This document shows positions 26,375 to 36,340 of a stretch of DNA of 64,000 nt, in pieces (position 1 is the first letter of the stretch; each line of letters starts with the position of its first letter). The stretch lies in NCBI RefSeq assembly GCF_000424325.1, contig NZ_AUJR01000010.1, forward strand, positions 52,912 through 116,911. Reading direction: 5' to 3'. This DNA comes from [Clostridium] clostridioforme AGR2157 (GTDB lineage: Bacteria > Bacillota > Clostridia > Lachnospirales > Lachnospiraceae). The notes below the pieces were generated by a model. The model saw only the letters and a list, made by a program, of their open reading frames with translations. It searched no databases and was not told the DNA's origin. Position numbers and translations under genes: made by a program.

Positions 26375-27394
26375 ATGGGCAGCCTGATTGCTTACAGCGG
26401 CATTGCCACCAAGGTGAAGGCAATGGAACGCTGGCGTATAAAAGATGAGCAGTTCCTTGAGATGGCGGCCCTGGAAACCGTACCGGATGCAGTGCAGTAT
26501 CTGCGTGCCTTCCTGCCTTACCGCGAGATATTCGGCCAGGTGGAGGATAAGGATCTGCACAGGGGAAACATTGAGCAGCATCTGAATCTGTCACAGTACA
26601 GGGATTTTGCGAAGCTTTACCAGTTCGCCAATATAAAGCAGAGACGTTTCCTTGACCTGTACTTCATGCACTATGAGATAACCATTCTAAAGACCTGTCT
26701 GAGAAACGCGGCAGGCCACAGGGAACAGAGGCAGGACCTGTCCATGTTCCGTGATTTCTTTGAGAGGCATTCTGCCCTTGACCTAATCACACTTTCCCAG
26801 TCCCAAAGCATGGAAGAGTTCATAGGGAACCTGAAGGGGTCCGCGTATTACGGGCCCTTGTATCAGATGCTGCAAAACGGCAGGGTAACCCTTCCAGCCT
26901 GTGAGACAGCGCTGGATATGCTGTATTTCAGGACCATGTGGAAGATTAAGGATAAGTACCTGTCAAAGAACGAGCAGAAGATAATCGCCCAGTGCTTCGG
27001 CACCAGGATGGATATGCTGAACCTCCAGTGGATTTGCCGTTCCAAAAAGTTTTACCGGCTGGAGCCGGGGGAGATATACGCCATGCTGATTCCCATACAG
27101 CTCCATCTGACCAGGAAAGAGATTAACCGGATGGTGGAGGCGGAGAACCTGGATATACTGTACGGACTCATAAGGGCAAGCTGGTACGGCAGGACGGGGC
27201 TGGTCCATCTGGACGAGGATCAGGACCTGGACCATCTGGCTCACGATATAATAGACAGGATTTACCTGAAGACAGGCAGAAAAGACCCATACTCCATCGC
27301 CATACTGAATTCCTATCTCTACTTCAAGGAGAGGGAAGTCGAGCGTATCATCACTACCATTGAGAAGATACGTTATGGACTGGGAGCAAGTTGA
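26375..27394 (+). CDS. ntpC: V-type ATPase subunit C (d/AC39 type)
   Basis: 339 residues of the AC39 family, all-helical, with repeated YxxxRLLDL-like segments such as NIKQRRFLDLYFMHYE. It caps the proteolipid ring and connects it to the central axle. The position between stalk subunit and subunit I is the usual bacterial V-ATPase order. Confidence 0.88.
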   Translation: MGSLIAYSGIATKVKAMERWRIKDEQFLEMAALETVPDAVQYLRAFLPYREIFGQVEDKDLHRGNIEQHLNLSQYRDFAKLYQFANIKQRRFLDLYFMHYEITILKTCLRNAAGHREQRQDLSMFRDFFERHSALDLITLSQSQSMEEFIGNLKGSAYYGPLYQMLQNGRVTLPACETALDMLYFRTMWKIKDKYLSKNEQKIIAQCFGTRMDMLNLQWICRSKKFYRLEPGEIYAMLIPIQLHLTRKEINRMVEAENLDILYGLIRASWYGRTGLVHLDEDQDLDHLAHDIIDRIYLKTGRKDPYSIAILNSYLYFKEREVERIITTIEKIRYGLGAS

Positions 27395-27411
27395 CTAAAG
27401 GGGGTTAAGAC

Positions 27412-29352
27412 GTGATTGAGAAGATGAAGTTCTTAAGTATTACCGGCCCTAAGGAGGATATTGACCGGGTGGTGGACACTTATCTGTCCAGATATGAGAT
27501 CCACCTGGAAAATGCCCTGTCGGAGCTTAAGACAGTAAAAGACCTGAGGCCTTATATTGAAACGAATCCATATAAGGATGTGCTGGAAAAGGCCTCGGAG
27601 CTGCTGGAAAGCTATCATGACCTGATAACGGACCAGACGGACCGAAAGATGAAGCTGGAAGAAGCCGTTGAGGCCATTAACAGCCTTGACACCCAGCTTA
27701 AGGAACTGACGGACCTTAAGAACGCCCTGGTGCACCAGCGGGACGAGTTAAAGGCGTCCAGGGACAGGGTGGTACCCTTTGTGGGGCTTAACTACAACGT
27801 GAAGGAGATACTTAAGTTCCGGTTTATGAAGTTCCGGTTCGGCCGTATTTCCAGGGAATATTACGAGAAATTCTCATCCTATGTGTATGAGACCATAGAC
27901 ACGGTCATGTTCAAATGCGAGGAGGAGGGGGACTATGTATGGGTGGTCTACTTCGTGCCGGAGAGCCTGGCGGACAAGATTGACGCCATCTATGCATCCA
28001 TGCATTTTGAGCGGTGTTTCCTTCCGGATGAGTACGAGGGCACTCCTGTGGAGGCCGGACATGTACTGGACGACAGGATAGGAAGCCTTCAGAAGGAGAT
28101 AGACGAGGCGGACAGGAAAATCGTGGAGGCCATGAGCAGCAGGAAGGAGGAGTTTGCCGCTGCCTTAAGGCGCATCAGGACATTTTCCACCAACTTCGAT
28201 GTGAGGAAGATGGCTGCCGTCACCAAGCATGACACCCATAACTTCTACATCCTGTGCGGATGGATGACGGAGAAGGACGCGGAAAAGTTCCAGAAGGAAA
28301 TCGAACGTGACAGCGATACCTTCTGCATCATCGAGGACGACCACAACAACATCATGAGCACGCCTCCCACCAAGATGAAGAATCCGGGACTGTTCAAACC
28401 CTTTGAGATGTATGTGGAGATGTACGGGCTGCCGTCCTATAATGAGCTGGACCCCACCATACTGATTGGTATTACGTATTCCATACTGTTTGGATTCATG
28501 TTCGGGGACGCCGGGCAGGGGCTGTGCCTGCTGATTGGAGGATTTCTGCTGTACCGGTTTAAGAAGATACGTCTGGCCGGAATCATTTCCTGCTGCGGGA
28601 TATTCTCCATCATATTCGGACTGCTCTTCGGAAGCGTCTTTGGATTTGAGGATATCTTGGAGGCAGTGTGGCTCAGGCCCCAGGAGGCCATGACAAATCT
28701 GCCCTTCATCGGAAGGCTGAACACGGTATTTGTGGTGGCGGTTGCCATAGGAATGGGAATCATCCTTTTATGCATGATTCTTAACATCATCAACAGCCTG
28801 CGCTCCCATGATGTGGAGAAGGCGTATTTTGACACAAACGGCGTGGCCGGGCTGGTATTCTACTTCGCCCTGGCATCCGTGATTGTACTGTATATGACCG
28901 GCAAACCCCTTCCCGCCACCGTGATTCTGGTAATCATGTTCCTGATTCCGCTTCTGGTGATATTCTTTAAGGAGCCGCTGGCAGCCATAGTGGAGAAAAA
29001 GGCGGAGCGCATGGAGACCGGCCTGGGAATGTTCATTATCCAGGGTATATTTGAACTCTTTGAAGTGCTTTTGAGCTATTTTTCCAACACCCTTTCCTTT
29101 GTCCGTGTGGGCGCGTTTGCGGTGAGCCACGCGGCCATGATGCAGGTGGTCCTGATGCTGGCAGGAGCAGAGGCAGGAGGAAATACCAACTGGGCCGTGG
29201 TTGTTGGCGGTAACCTGTTTGTATGCGGTATGGAGGGCCTGATTGTGGGCATCCAGGTACTGCGTCTGGAATATTATGAGCTGTTCAGCCGTTTCTACCG
29301 CGGCAGCGGCAGGGCATTTGAACCGTATGGAAAGGCTGCCGGAGAGCAGTAA
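27412..29352 (+). CDS. ntpI: V-type ATPase subunit I (a subunit)
   Basis: 646 residues from a GTG at 27412. The N-terminal half is a cytoplasmic coiled-coil stalk domain. The C-terminal half (about 345-640) has seven to eight membrane helices, including SFVRVGAFAVSHAAM, in which the Arg lies at the ion half-channel. It is the stator of the ion-translocating Vo sector. FGDAGQGL at the first helix is family-typical. Confidence 0.93.
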   Translation: MIEKMKFLSITGPKEDIDRVVDTYLSRYEIHLENALSELKTVKDLRPYIETNPYKDVLEKASELLESYHDLITDQTDRKMKLEEAVEAINSLDTQLKELTDLKNALVHQRDELKASRDRVVPFVGLNYNVKEILKFRFMKFRFGRISREYYEKFSSYVYETIDTVMFKCEEEGDYVWVVYFVPESLADKIDAIYASMHFERCFLPDEYEGTPVEAGHVLDDRIGSLQKEIDEADRKIVEAMSSRKEEFAAALRRIRTFSTNFDVRKMAAVTKHDTHNFYILCGWMTEKDAEKFQKEIERDSDTFCIIEDDHNNIMSTPPTKMKNPGLFKPFEMYVEMYGLPSYNELDPTILIGITYSILFGFMFGDAGQGLCLLIGGFLLYRFKKIRLAGIISCCGIFSIIFGLLFGSVFGFEDILEAVWLRPQEAMTNLPFIGRLNTVFVVAVAIGMGIILLCMILNIINSLRSHDVEKAYFDTNGVAGLVFYFALASVIVLYMTGKPLPATVILVIMFLIPLLVIFFKEPLAAIVEKKAERMETGLGMFIIQGIFELFEVLLSYFSNTLSFVRVGAFAVSHAAMMQVVLMLAGAEAGGNTNWAVVVGGNLFVCGMEGLIVGIQVLRLEYYELFSRFYRGSGRAFEPYGKAAGEQ

Positions 29353-29383
29353 ACATATATATTACAAAAAGGAGATATGAGAT

Positions 29384-29818
29384 ATGAGTTTATTAGTTAA
29401 GATTACACTGAGCGCAGCACTTATTTTAAGCATTGCAGTACCTTTCGGAGCGTTTGCAGCAGGGGAAAAGACAAAGGGACGCTATAAGACAGCCCTGGCA
29501 GCCAATGTGTTCCTGTTTTTTGGCACCATGGTATTTGCAGCAGTGGTCATGTTCTCCGGCAACGCAGTGGCAGCCGAGGCAGGAGCCCGGTCAGCGGGTT
29601 CATCAGCGGCAGGCATGGGGTATCTGTCAGCGGCCCTGGCCACAGGACTTTCCTGTCTGGGCGGCGGCATCGCTGTTTCCGCAGCAGCCAGCGCAGCACT
29701 GGGAGCTATCAGCGAGGACAGCTCCATCCTGGGTAAATCATTAATCTTCGTAGGTCTTGCCGAAGGTGTGTGTCTCTATGGTCTGATCATATCCTTTATG
29801 ATCTTAGGAAAGCTGTAA
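29384..29818 (+). CDS. ntpK: V-type ATPase subunit K (proteolipid)
   Basis: 144 residues with four membrane helices, that is two hairpins. The second hairpin carries the ion-binding Glu127 in VGLAEGVCLYGL; the first hairpin has no carboxylate at the equivalent place, as usual for V-type c subunits. A Gly/Ala-rich packing pattern is seen in both. Whether Na+ or H+ is carried cannot be settled by eye. Confidence 0.92.
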   Translation: MSLLVKITLSAALILSIAVPFGAFAAGEKTKGRYKTALAANVFLFFGTMVFAAVVMFSGNAVAAEAGARSAGSSAAGMGYLSAALATGLSCLGGGIAVSAAASAALGAISEDSSILGKSLIFVGLAEGVCLYGLIISFMILGKL

Positions 29819-29822
29819 TCCT

Positions 29823-30131
29823 ATGAAGATGTACCTTATCAGCGACAACATCGACACCATGACCGGTATGCGCCTGGCAGGGGTCGAGGGGGCTGTGGTC
29901 CATAAGAGGGAAGAACTGAAGGAAGAACTGGATAAGGCCCTGGCCGACAAATCCATCGGAATCATCCTGCTGACAGAAAAGTTTGGCAGGGAATTTCCGG
30001 AAATCATCGACAACGTAAAGCTGGAGCGCAGGCTTCCGCTGATTGTGGAGATTCCGGACCGCCATGGAACCGGCCGCAAGCCGGACTTTATCACCTCTTA
30101 TGTGAACGAGGCAATCGGACTGAAACTGTAG
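29823..30131 (+). CDS. ntpG: V-type ATPase subunit F
   Basis: 102 residues with the Rossmann-like subunit F fold: MYLISDNIDTMTGMRLAGVEG at the start and IILLTEKFGREFPEII in the middle. It sits on the central axle and regulates rotation. It starts five bases after subunit K. Confidence 0.9.
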   Translation: MKMYLISDNIDTMTGMRLAGVEGAVVHKREELKEELDKALADKSIGIILLTEKFGREFPEIIDNVKLERRLPLIVEIPDRHGTGRKPDFITSYVNEAIGLKL

Positions 30132-30157
30132 TAATGATAGAAAGAGGGTGAATCAGC

Positions 30158-30751
30158 TTGACAACAGAGGAAAAGCTAAAGCATTTCCAGGATATCTGCA
30201 TGACGGACGCCAGAGAGCGCAGCGCCAGGATGCTGGATGACTATATGAACGCCCTGGAGGCTGCCTTTGAGGAGCATGCGTCTGACGCCAGAAGGCGGGC
30301 CGACATGCAGGTGGAGGCAGAGACAGAGAAGCTGGGACGTGAGATCAATAAAAGGCTGTCCATCGGCCAGCTGGATTTAAAGAGGGAGGCCAGCCACAAG
30401 CAGGAGGAGCTTAAGGATAAGCTGTTCGTGGAACTGCGCGACAAACTGGCCAACTTCATGGAGACACAGGATTACCAGCAGCTTCTGGACCGCCAGGTAA
30501 AGGCTGCCAAGGAATTTGCAGGGGACGAGGATCTGATTATCTACATGGACCCATCGGATGTGGATAAGCTGCAGCGCATTGCCATGCATCACAACGCCAC
30601 CATCAAGGTCAGCGAATATTCCTTTAACGGAGGCACCAGGGCTGTGCTTCCGGGCAAGCATATACTCATAGACAACTCATTCCAGACTAAGTTAGACGAG
30701 GCCCGCCATGAGTTTAAATTTGACTTGACAGGAGGTAGGAAAAGTGGCTAA
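30158..30751 (+). CDS. ntpE: V-type ATPase subunit E (peripheral stalk)
   Basis: 197 residues: a long N-terminal charged helix (about 10-100) that pairs with the H/G subunit, then a globular domain including DEDLIIYMDPSDV. TTG start behind AGAGGGTG. The end overlaps subunit A by eight bases. Confidence 0.88.
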   Translation: MTTEEKLKHFQDICMTDARERSARMLDDYMNALEAAFEEHASDARRRADMQVEAETEKLGREINKRLSIGQLDLKREASHKQEELKDKLFVELRDKLANFMETQDYQQLLDRQVKAAKEFAGDEDLIIYMDPSDVDKLQRIAMHHNATIKVSEYSFNGGTRAVLPGKHILIDNSFQTKLDEARHEFKFDLTGGRKSG

Positions 30752-32510
30752 GACAGGTGTGATTTACGGTATAAATGGTCCTGTCGTTTCCCTGCTGGGC
30801 GACTCAGGGTTCCAGATGAATGAGATGGTGTATGTGGGCCGGGAGAAGCTGGTGGGCGAGGTCATCGGACTTACTTCAGAAAAGACCACCATCCAGGTTT
30901 ATGAGGAGACCAGCGGCATTAAGCCGGGAGAAATCGTGACAGGTACAGGAGCTCCTGTGTCCGTTACACTGGCACCGGGAATCCTGAGCAGTATATTTGA
31001 CGGAATCGAGCGTCCCTTAAGCGAGATTGCCAAGGGAAGCGGATATTATATCAGCCGCGGCATATCCGTGAACAGTCTGGACACGGATAAAAAGTGGGAT
31101 ACCCGCATGGTGGTGAAGGAAGGGGACAGAATCATGCCCGGAACCATCATCGCGGAGGTGCCGGAGACAAGGGCCATCACCCATAAGGTCATGGCGCCGC
31201 CGGATGCGGAAGGCTATGTCCTTACGGTGGTGCCGGACGGCCAGTACACCATAGAGGAGCCGCTTCTGACCCTTCAGCTCATGGACGGCACTGAGAGGAC
31301 TCTGACCATGACCCAGAAATGGCCCATCCGTGTGGCCAGGCCGTCTGCCAGGCGTTTCCCGGCAGTAAAGCCCCTGATCACAGGACAGCGTATCCTGGAT
31401 ACCATGTTCCCGCTGGCAAAGGGCGGCACGGCTGCCATTCCCGGCGGTTTCGGAACAGGCAAGACCATGACCCAGCATCAGGTTGCCAAGTGGTCGGATG
31501 CGGATGTCATCATCTACATTGGCTGCGGCGAGCGCGGCAACGAGATGACCCAGGTTCTGGAGGAGTTCTCAGAGCTGATAGACCCAAAGACAGGGAATCC
31601 GCTGATGGACAGGACGACCCTGATTGCCAATACATCCAACATGCCGGTGGCTGCCCGTGAGGCCAGCCTGTATTCCGGTCTTACCCTGGCAGAGTATTAC
31701 AGGGATATGGGCTACCATGTGGCTATCATGGCTGATTCCACCTCCAGATGGGCAGAGGCCCTAAGGGAGCTGTCGGGCCGTCTGGAGGAAATGCCTGCCG
31801 AGGAAGGTTTCCCGGCTTACCTGGCATCCCGCCTTTGCGCCTTCTACGAGAGGGCAGGCATGATGCAGAACCTCAATGGAACCGAAGGCTCCGTGACCAT
31901 CATCGGCGCAGTGTCGCCTCAGGGAGGCGATTTCTCCGAGCCTGTGACCATGAATACCAAGCGATTCGTGCGCTGCTTCTGGGGACTGGATAAATCCCTG
32001 GCTTACGCCAGGCACTTCCCGGCCATCCATTGGCTTACCAGCTATTCGGAATATATAAACGACCTGTCCTCCTGGTACATGGACAATGTGGATAAGCGGT
32101 TTGTGGACGACCGAAACCGTCTGATGGCGCTTCTGGTACAGGAGAGCAGCCTGATGGAAATTGTGAAGCTGATTGGAGCTGACGTACTGCCGGACGACCA
32201 GAAGCTGGTGCTTGAAATCGCAAAGGTTATCCGTCTGGGTTTCCTGCAGCAGAATGCATTCCATAAGGACGATACGTCCGTGCCTTTGATTAAGCAGTTT
32301 AAGATGATGGAAGTCATTCTCTACCTGTATAAAAAATCACGTTCCCTCGTGTCCATGGGCATGCCTGTGTCCGTGCTGAAGGAGGAGAACATATTCGACA
32401 AAATCATTTCCATCAAATACGATGTGCCCAATGACCGCCTGGATATGTTTGATGATTATATGAAGATGATTGACGATTTCTACGACAGGGTCGTGGAACA
32501 AAACGCGTAA
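30744..32510 (+). CDS. ntpA: V-type ATPase catalytic subunit A
   Basis: 588 residues. Walker A is GGFGTGKTMTQ (about 232-242), and the catalytic carboxylate lies in GCGERGNEMTQV. MADSTSRWAEALRE is the family signature near Walker B. It contains the non-homologous insertion (about 115-185) that separates V-type A subunits from F-type beta. GTG start behind GGAGG. It hydrolyses or makes ATP at the A/B interface. Confidence 0.96.
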   Translation: MAKTGVIYGINGPVVSLLGDSGFQMNEMVYVGREKLVGEVIGLTSEKTTIQVYEETSGIKPGEIVTGTGAPVSVTLAPGILSSIFDGIERPLSEIAKGSGYYISRGISVNSLDTDKKWDTRMVVKEGDRIMPGTIIAEVPETRAITHKVMAPPDAEGYVLTVVPDGQYTIEEPLLTLQLMDGTERTLTMTQKWPIRVARPSARRFPAVKPLITGQRILDTMFPLAKGGTAAIPGGFGTGKTMTQHQVAKWSDADVIIYIGCGERGNEMTQVLEEFSELIDPKTGNPLMDRTTLIANTSNMPVAAREASLYSGLTLAEYYRDMGYHVAIMADSTSRWAEALRELSGRLEEMPAEEGFPAYLASRLCAFYERAGMMQNLNGTEGSVTIIGAVSPQGGDFSEPVTMNTKRFVRCFWGLDKSLAYARHFPAIHWLTSYSEYINDLSSWYMDNVDKRFVDDRNRLMALLVQESSLMEIVKLIGADVLPDDQKLVLEIAKVIRLGFLQQNAFHKDDTSVPLIKQFKMMEVILYLYKKSRSLVSMGMPVSVLKEENIFDKIISIKYDVPNDRLDMFDDYMKMIDDFYDRVVEQNA

Positions 32511-32525
32511 AGGAAGGAGGTCCAT

Positions 32526-33917
32526 ATGGCAATTGAATATTTAGGTTTAAGTGAAGTGAGTGGCCCTCTGGTGGTCCTGGAGGGCGTTCAGAATGCGGCT
32601 TACGATGAAATCGTGGAAATGACCGTGGCTGGGAATCTCCACAAAATAGGACGCATCATTGAGATATACGGGGACAAGGCCATCATACAGGTGTTTGAGG
32701 GCACGGACGGCATGGCCCTGCGCAATACCCACACAAGGCTTACGGGCCATCCCATGGAGATTGAGGTTTCCGAGGAGATGCTGGGACGTACCTTTAACGG
32801 TATCGGCCAGCCCATCGACGGGCTGGGCGACATCATATCCGATGTGAAGCTGGATATCAACGGAAAACCCTTAAATCCCGTGACCCGTGAGTACCCGAGA
32901 AACTATATCCGTACGGGAATTTCAGCCATTGACGGGCTGACCACCCTGATTCGCGGACAGAAGCTTCCCATCTTTTCGGGAAACGGTCTTCCACATGACC
33001 AGCTGGCTGCCCAGATTGTGCAGCAGGCATCCCTGGGAGAGAATTCGGATGAGGAATTTGCCATTGTGTTCGGCGCCATGGGCGTCAAATACGATGTGGC
33101 TGATTTCTTCCGCCGCACCTTTGAGGAGAGCGGCGTATCCGAGCATGTGGCCATGTTCATTAACCTGGCCAATGACCCTGTGGTGGAAAGGCTTATCACC
33201 CCTAAAATCGCCCTTACCCTGGCCGAGTACCTTGCCTTTGAAAAGGGAATGCACATACTGGTTATACTGACGGACATGACCTCCTATGCCGAGGCCATGC
33301 GTGAAGTCTCCTCATCCAAGGGCGAGATACCGTCCAGAAAGGGATTCCCGGGCTATCTCTACAGCGACCTGGCTTCCCTCTATGAGAGAGCCGGCATCGT
33401 GGCGGGACGGCCTGGTTCCGTGACCCAGATACCGATTCTCACCATGCCCAACGATGATATCACCCATCCCATCCCTGACCTGACAGGCTACATCACAGAG
33501 GGGCAGATTGTTCTGGACCGGCAGCTGAACGGGCAGAATATCTATCCGCCCATCAATGTGCTGCCCTCCTTATCCAGGCTTATGAAGGACGGCATCGGCG
33601 AGGGCTACACCAGGGTCGATCATCAGGATGTGGCCAATCAGCTTTTCTCATGCTATGCAAAGGTGGGCGATGCCAGGGCACTGGCATCGGTTATCGGCGA
33701 GGATGAACTTTCACCCATTGACAAGAAATATCTGGAGTTCGGCAAGGCGTTTGAGGAGCATTTCATAGGCCAGGCCCCCCATGAGAACCGCACCATCCTG
33801 AACACCCTGGATATAGGCTGGAAGCTTCTGGGAATGCTGCCCAGGGAGGAACTGGACCGTATCGACACCAAAGTTCTTGACCAGTATTATAAACCTGTGG
33901 ACACCATGAAGGAGTGA
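32526..33917 (+). CDS. ntpB: V-type ATPase subunit B
   Basis: 463 residues, homologous to A but with a degenerate P-loop ([12 protein letters not shown]), as expected for the non-catalytic subunit. [16 protein letters not shown] and [16 protein letters not shown] are family signatures. It starts 15 bases after subunit A. Confidence 0.96.
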   Translation: MAIEYLGLSEVSGPLVVLEGVQNAAYDEIVEMTVAGNLHKIGRIIEIYGDKAIIQVFEGTDGMALRNTHTRLTGHPMEIEVSEEMLGRTFNGIGQPIDGLGDIISDVKLDINGKPLNPVTREYPRNYIRTGISAIDGLTTLIRGQKLPIFSGNGLPHDQLAAQIVQQASLGENSDEEFAIVFGAMGVKYDVADFFRRTFEESGVSEHVAMFINLANDPVVERLITPKIALTLAEYLAFEKGMHILVILTDMTSYAEAMREVSSSKGEIPSRKGFPGYLYSDLASLYERAGIVAGRPGSVTQIPILTMPNDDITHPIPDLTGYITEGQIVLDRQLNGQNIYPPINVLPSLSRLMKDGIGEGYTRVDHQDVANQLFSCYAKVGDARALASVIGEDELSPIDKKYLEFGKAFEEHFIGQAPHENRTILNTLDIGWKLLGMLPREELDRIDTKVLDQYYKPVDTMKE

Positions 33918-33922
33918 TGTAA

Positions 33923-34543
33923 ATGGATCCAAATACATTTCCCACCAAAGGCAACCTTATAGCTGCAAAGAATTCACTGGGCCTGGCCTATATGGGCTAC
34001 GGACTCATGGATAAGAAGCGGAATATACTGATTCGGGAGCTGATGGAGCTGATTGACGAGGCAAAGGGAATCCAGTCTGAGATCGACAGCACCTTCCGGG
34101 AGGCGTATGCGGCCCTCCAGAAGGCCAATATCGAGCTGGGCATCAACTATGTCCAGGAGATAGGCGCGTCTGTGCCCATGGATGACCGGGTGAAGATTAA
34201 GGCCAGAAGCATCATGGGTACGGAAATTCCGCTGGTCCAGCATGAATCACGGCCTTTGGCCCTGACCTATGGTTTTTATAACACCACGGAGTCCCTGGAT
34301 GAGGCCAGATACCATTTTGAGAAGGTAAAGGAGCTGACCATCAAGCTTTCCATGGTGGAGAACTCCGCCTACCGGCTGGCTAACTCCATTAAGAAGACCC
34401 AGAAACGGGCCAATGCCCTTAAGAACATCACCATACCTCATTATGAGGACCTGAGCAAGTCCATTTCCAACGCGCTGGAGGAAAAGGAGAGGGAGGAATT
34501 TACCCGCCTGAAGGTAATCAAGCGCAATAAAGAAAAGGTGTAG
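33923..34543 (+). CDS. ntpD: V-type ATPase subunit D (central axle)
   Basis: 206 residues of two long antiparallel helices, the rotor axle. The N-terminal NTFPTKGNLIAAKNSLGLA and the C-terminal KKTQKRANALKNITIP are diagnostic of subunit D. The ATG is five bases after subunit B and the gene ends the operon just ahead of mazG. Confidence 0.95.
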   Translation: MDPNTFPTKGNLIAAKNSLGLAYMGYGLMDKKRNILIRELMELIDEAKGIQSEIDSTFREAYAALQKANIELGINYVQEIGASVPMDDRVKIKARSIMGTEIPLVQHESRPLALTYGFYNTTESLDEARYHFEKVKELTIKLSMVENSAYRLANSIKKTQKRANALKNITIPHYEDLSKSISNALEEKEREEFTRLKVIKRNKEKV

Positions 34544-34552
34544 GAGGTTTTT

Positions 34553-34933
34553 ATGTATACATTTGATGACCTTGTGGGAATAATAGCAAAGCTGCGGTCG
34601 CCTGAGGGCTGTCCCTGGGACAGGGAGCAGACCTTTGAGAGCCTGAAAAAATGTCTGGCCGACGAGACCGAGGAGGTATTCCGGGCCATAGACAACAAGG
34701 ATATGGAAAACCTGTGCGAGGAACTGGGGGACGTGCTGCTCCAGGTTATCCTGAACAGCCAGATTGCAAAGGAAGAAGGCAGGTTTACCATTGACGATGT
34801 AATTGACGGTTTATGCCGGAAAATGGTCCGAAGGCACCCCCACGTATTTGGCGGTGTAAAGGTGAATTCCGTGGAGGAAGGGACCGCCCTCTGGAATCAG
34901 ATAAAAATGCAGGAAAAAGCCAAAAAACCTTGA
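34553..34933 (+). CDS. mazG: MazG-type nucleoside triphosphate pyrophosphohydrolase (single domain)
   Basis: 126 residues. The metal-binding pattern is visible as DETEEVFRAI followed by EELGDVLLQVI, and the CPWDREQTFESL and RRHPHVFG stretches are MazG signatures. Full MazG has two such domains; this has one. It probably hydrolyses non-canonical NTPs. It follows subunit D by nine bases and its stop codon lies within the -35 of the hup promoter. Confidence 0.9.
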   Translation: MYTFDDLVGIIAKLRSPEGCPWDREQTFESLKKCLADETEEVFRAIDNKDMENLCEELGDVLLQVILNSQIAKEEGRFTIDDVIDGLCRKMVRRHPHVFGGVKVNSVEEGTALWNQIKMQEKAKKP

Positions 34934-34958
34934 CAAATCATAGTAAAACAGATATAAA
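34930..34958 (+). promoter_or_regulatory. Sigma-A promoter of hup
   Basis: TTGACA (34930-34935) and TATAAA (34953-34958) with a 17-base spacer. The -35 overlaps the mazG stop. The leader then contains a small CCGGG/CCCGG hairpin (34995-35010) before the AGGAGG ribosome site. Confidence 0.7.
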
Positions 34959-35033
34959 TGATTAAGTACACTATGACTTCAAAAAGTAACGATTCCGGGG
35001 CCTTTCCCGGACAATATCTAGGAGGAAAAACTG

Positions 35034-35309
35034 ATGAACAAGACAGAATTAATTGCAGCAGTTGCCGAGAAGGCGGAGCTTTCTAAGAAAGACGCAGAGA
35101 AGGCAGTTAAGGCTTTCACTGACGCTGTATCTGAGGAGCTGGTAAAAGGCGGAAAAGTACAGTTAGTAGGCTTCGGAACCTTTGAAGTATCTGAGAGAGC
35201 TGCAAGAGAGGGAAGAAATCCAAAGACTGGTAAGACTATGACCATCGAGGCTTCCAAGACTCCAAAGTTCAAAGCTGGCAAGGCATTAAAGGATGAGGTT
35301 AATAAATAA
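35034..35309 (+). CDS. hup: HU-family DNA-binding protein
   Basis: 91 residues, the exact HU length. [20 protein letters not shown] starts the helical dimer part, [17 protein letters not shown] forms the saddle and GRNPKTG leads into the DNA-binding arm, ending in [12 protein letters not shown]. It compacts DNA and is probably highly expressed from its own promoter. Confidence 0.96.
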   Translation: MNKTELIAAVAEKAELSKKDAEKAVKAFTDAVSEELVKGGKVQLVGFGTFEVSERAAREGRNPKTGKTMTIEASKTPKFKAGKALKDEVNK

Positions 35310-35312
35310 TCC

Positions 35313-35552
35313 ATGAGATTGGACAAGTTTCTGAAGGTTTCCCGCCTTATCAAGCGCAGAACCGTTGCCAATGAGGCATGCGACGCCGGACGTGTGCTGG
35401 TGAATGATAAGCCGGCAAAGGCGTCCGTCAGTGTGAAAACAGGTGATATCATCGAGATACAGTTCGGAGCCAAGGCTGTTAAGGTGGAGGTTCTGGACGT
35501 ACAGGAAACTGTGAAGAAGGATGAGGCTAAGGAACTTTACCGATATATTTAG
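35313..35552 (+). CDS. rqcP: S4-domain RNA-binding protein RqcP (YabO)
   Basis: 79 residues, an S4 domain throughout: MRLDKFLKVSRLIKRRTVA, then AGRVLVNDKPAKAS. In Bacillus subtilis the orthologue in the same yabO-yabP-yabQ-divIC neighbourhood is RqcP, which binds stalled 50S subunits during Ala-tailing by RqcH. It starts three bases after hup. Confidence 0.9.
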   Translation: MRLDKFLKVSRLIKRRTVANEACDAGRVLVNDKPAKASVSVKTGDIIEIQFGAKAVKVEVLDVQETVKKDEAKELYRYI

Positions 35553-35609
35553 TGACAGTTCACATCGGATGACTTTTACAATATTTAAGATAAGTGGCAT
35601 AGAATGGCC

Positions 35610-35656
35610 AACCTCCCCATATATTTAACATAGGTTAGATATACGGGGAGGTTTTT
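35610..35656 (+). terminator. Hairpin with T-run that encloses the yabP ribosome site
   Basis: Arms AACCTCCCC (35610-35618) and GGGGAGGTT (35645-35653) with a partly paired AT-rich interior, followed by TTTT. It has the look of a terminator for hup-rqcP, but its 3' arm is also the GGGGAGG ribosome site of yabP, seven bases from that ATG. Confidence 0.75.
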
Positions 35657-35659
35657 TGC

Positions 35660-35947
35660 ATGGAAGAAAAGATTGGAAGCAATCGTCAGCATAAGCTTAT
35701 ATTGCAGAACCGGAGCAAGGGAAACATCACCGGCATATGCGATGTGGTGTCATTTGATGAAAATGCAGTTGTCCTGGATACGGATATGGGGCTGCTTACC
35801 ATTAAGGGAAAGGAGCTTCATGTAAGCCGCCTTACCCTGGAAAAGGGAGAGGTGGACATAGAGGGAACCATAGACAGCATGGTCTACAGTTCCAATGAAG
35901 CCCTCAGAAAGTCGGGAGAATCCCTGTTCACCCGGCTGTTTAAGTAG
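35660..35947 (+). CDS. yabP: Sporulation protein YabP
   Basis: 95 residues of the YabP/YqfC family: KLILQNRSKGNITGICDVVSF, then LLTIKGKELHVSRLTLEKGE. In Bacillus subtilis yabP is read in the mother cell and is needed with yabQ for cortex formation. It is followed after eight bases by yabQ. Confidence 0.9.
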   Translation: MEEKIGSNRQHKLILQNRSKGNITGICDVVSFDENAVVLDTDMGLLTIKGKELHVSRLTLEKGEVDIEGTIDSMVYSSNEALRKSGESLFTRLFK

Positions 35948-35955
35948 GGGGCATC

Positions 35956-36336
35956 ATGAGCAGCAGAATTCAGTATGAAGCCTGGCTGATGGTGCTCAGC
36001 CTGGTCACGGGCGGTTGGCTCATGCTGGCCTATGACACCCTCAGGGTGTTCCGCCTGGTCATCCGGCACGGGACCTTCTGGACAGGGGTGGAGGATTTTT
36101 TGTATTGGCTTTATGCGGGGCTTGTGACCTTTATTCTGCTTTATGAGCAGAATGACGGCGTATTCAGGGCCTATGTCATAGGAGGGGTATTTGCGGGGAT
36201 GATTCTGTATGACAGGTTTATCAGCAGAATTTTCTTTAAGTGCTTGAAAAAGGCCGGCAAATGTCTTAGAATGATTATTGGCAGGCACAGACAGAAAGCT
36301 GTCTGCAGCCCGGAAAAAGACGGAGCTGGTGATTGA
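35956..36336 (+). CDS. yabQ: Spore cortex biosynthesis membrane protein YabQ
   Basis: 126 residues with about four membrane helices and a basic C-terminal tail. YDTLRVFRLVIRHG and EDFLYWLYAGLVTF are typical for YabQ. It localises to the forespore outer membrane and is needed for cortex. It lies between yabP and divIC, as in Bacillus. Confidence 0.85.
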   Translation: MSSRIQYEAWLMVLSLVTGGWLMLAYDTLRVFRLVIRHGTFWTGVEDFLYWLYAGLVTFILLYEQNDGVFRAYVIGGVFAGMILYDRFISRIFFKCLKKAGKCLRMIIGRHRQKAVCSPEKDGAGD

Positions 36337-36340
36337 GCAG

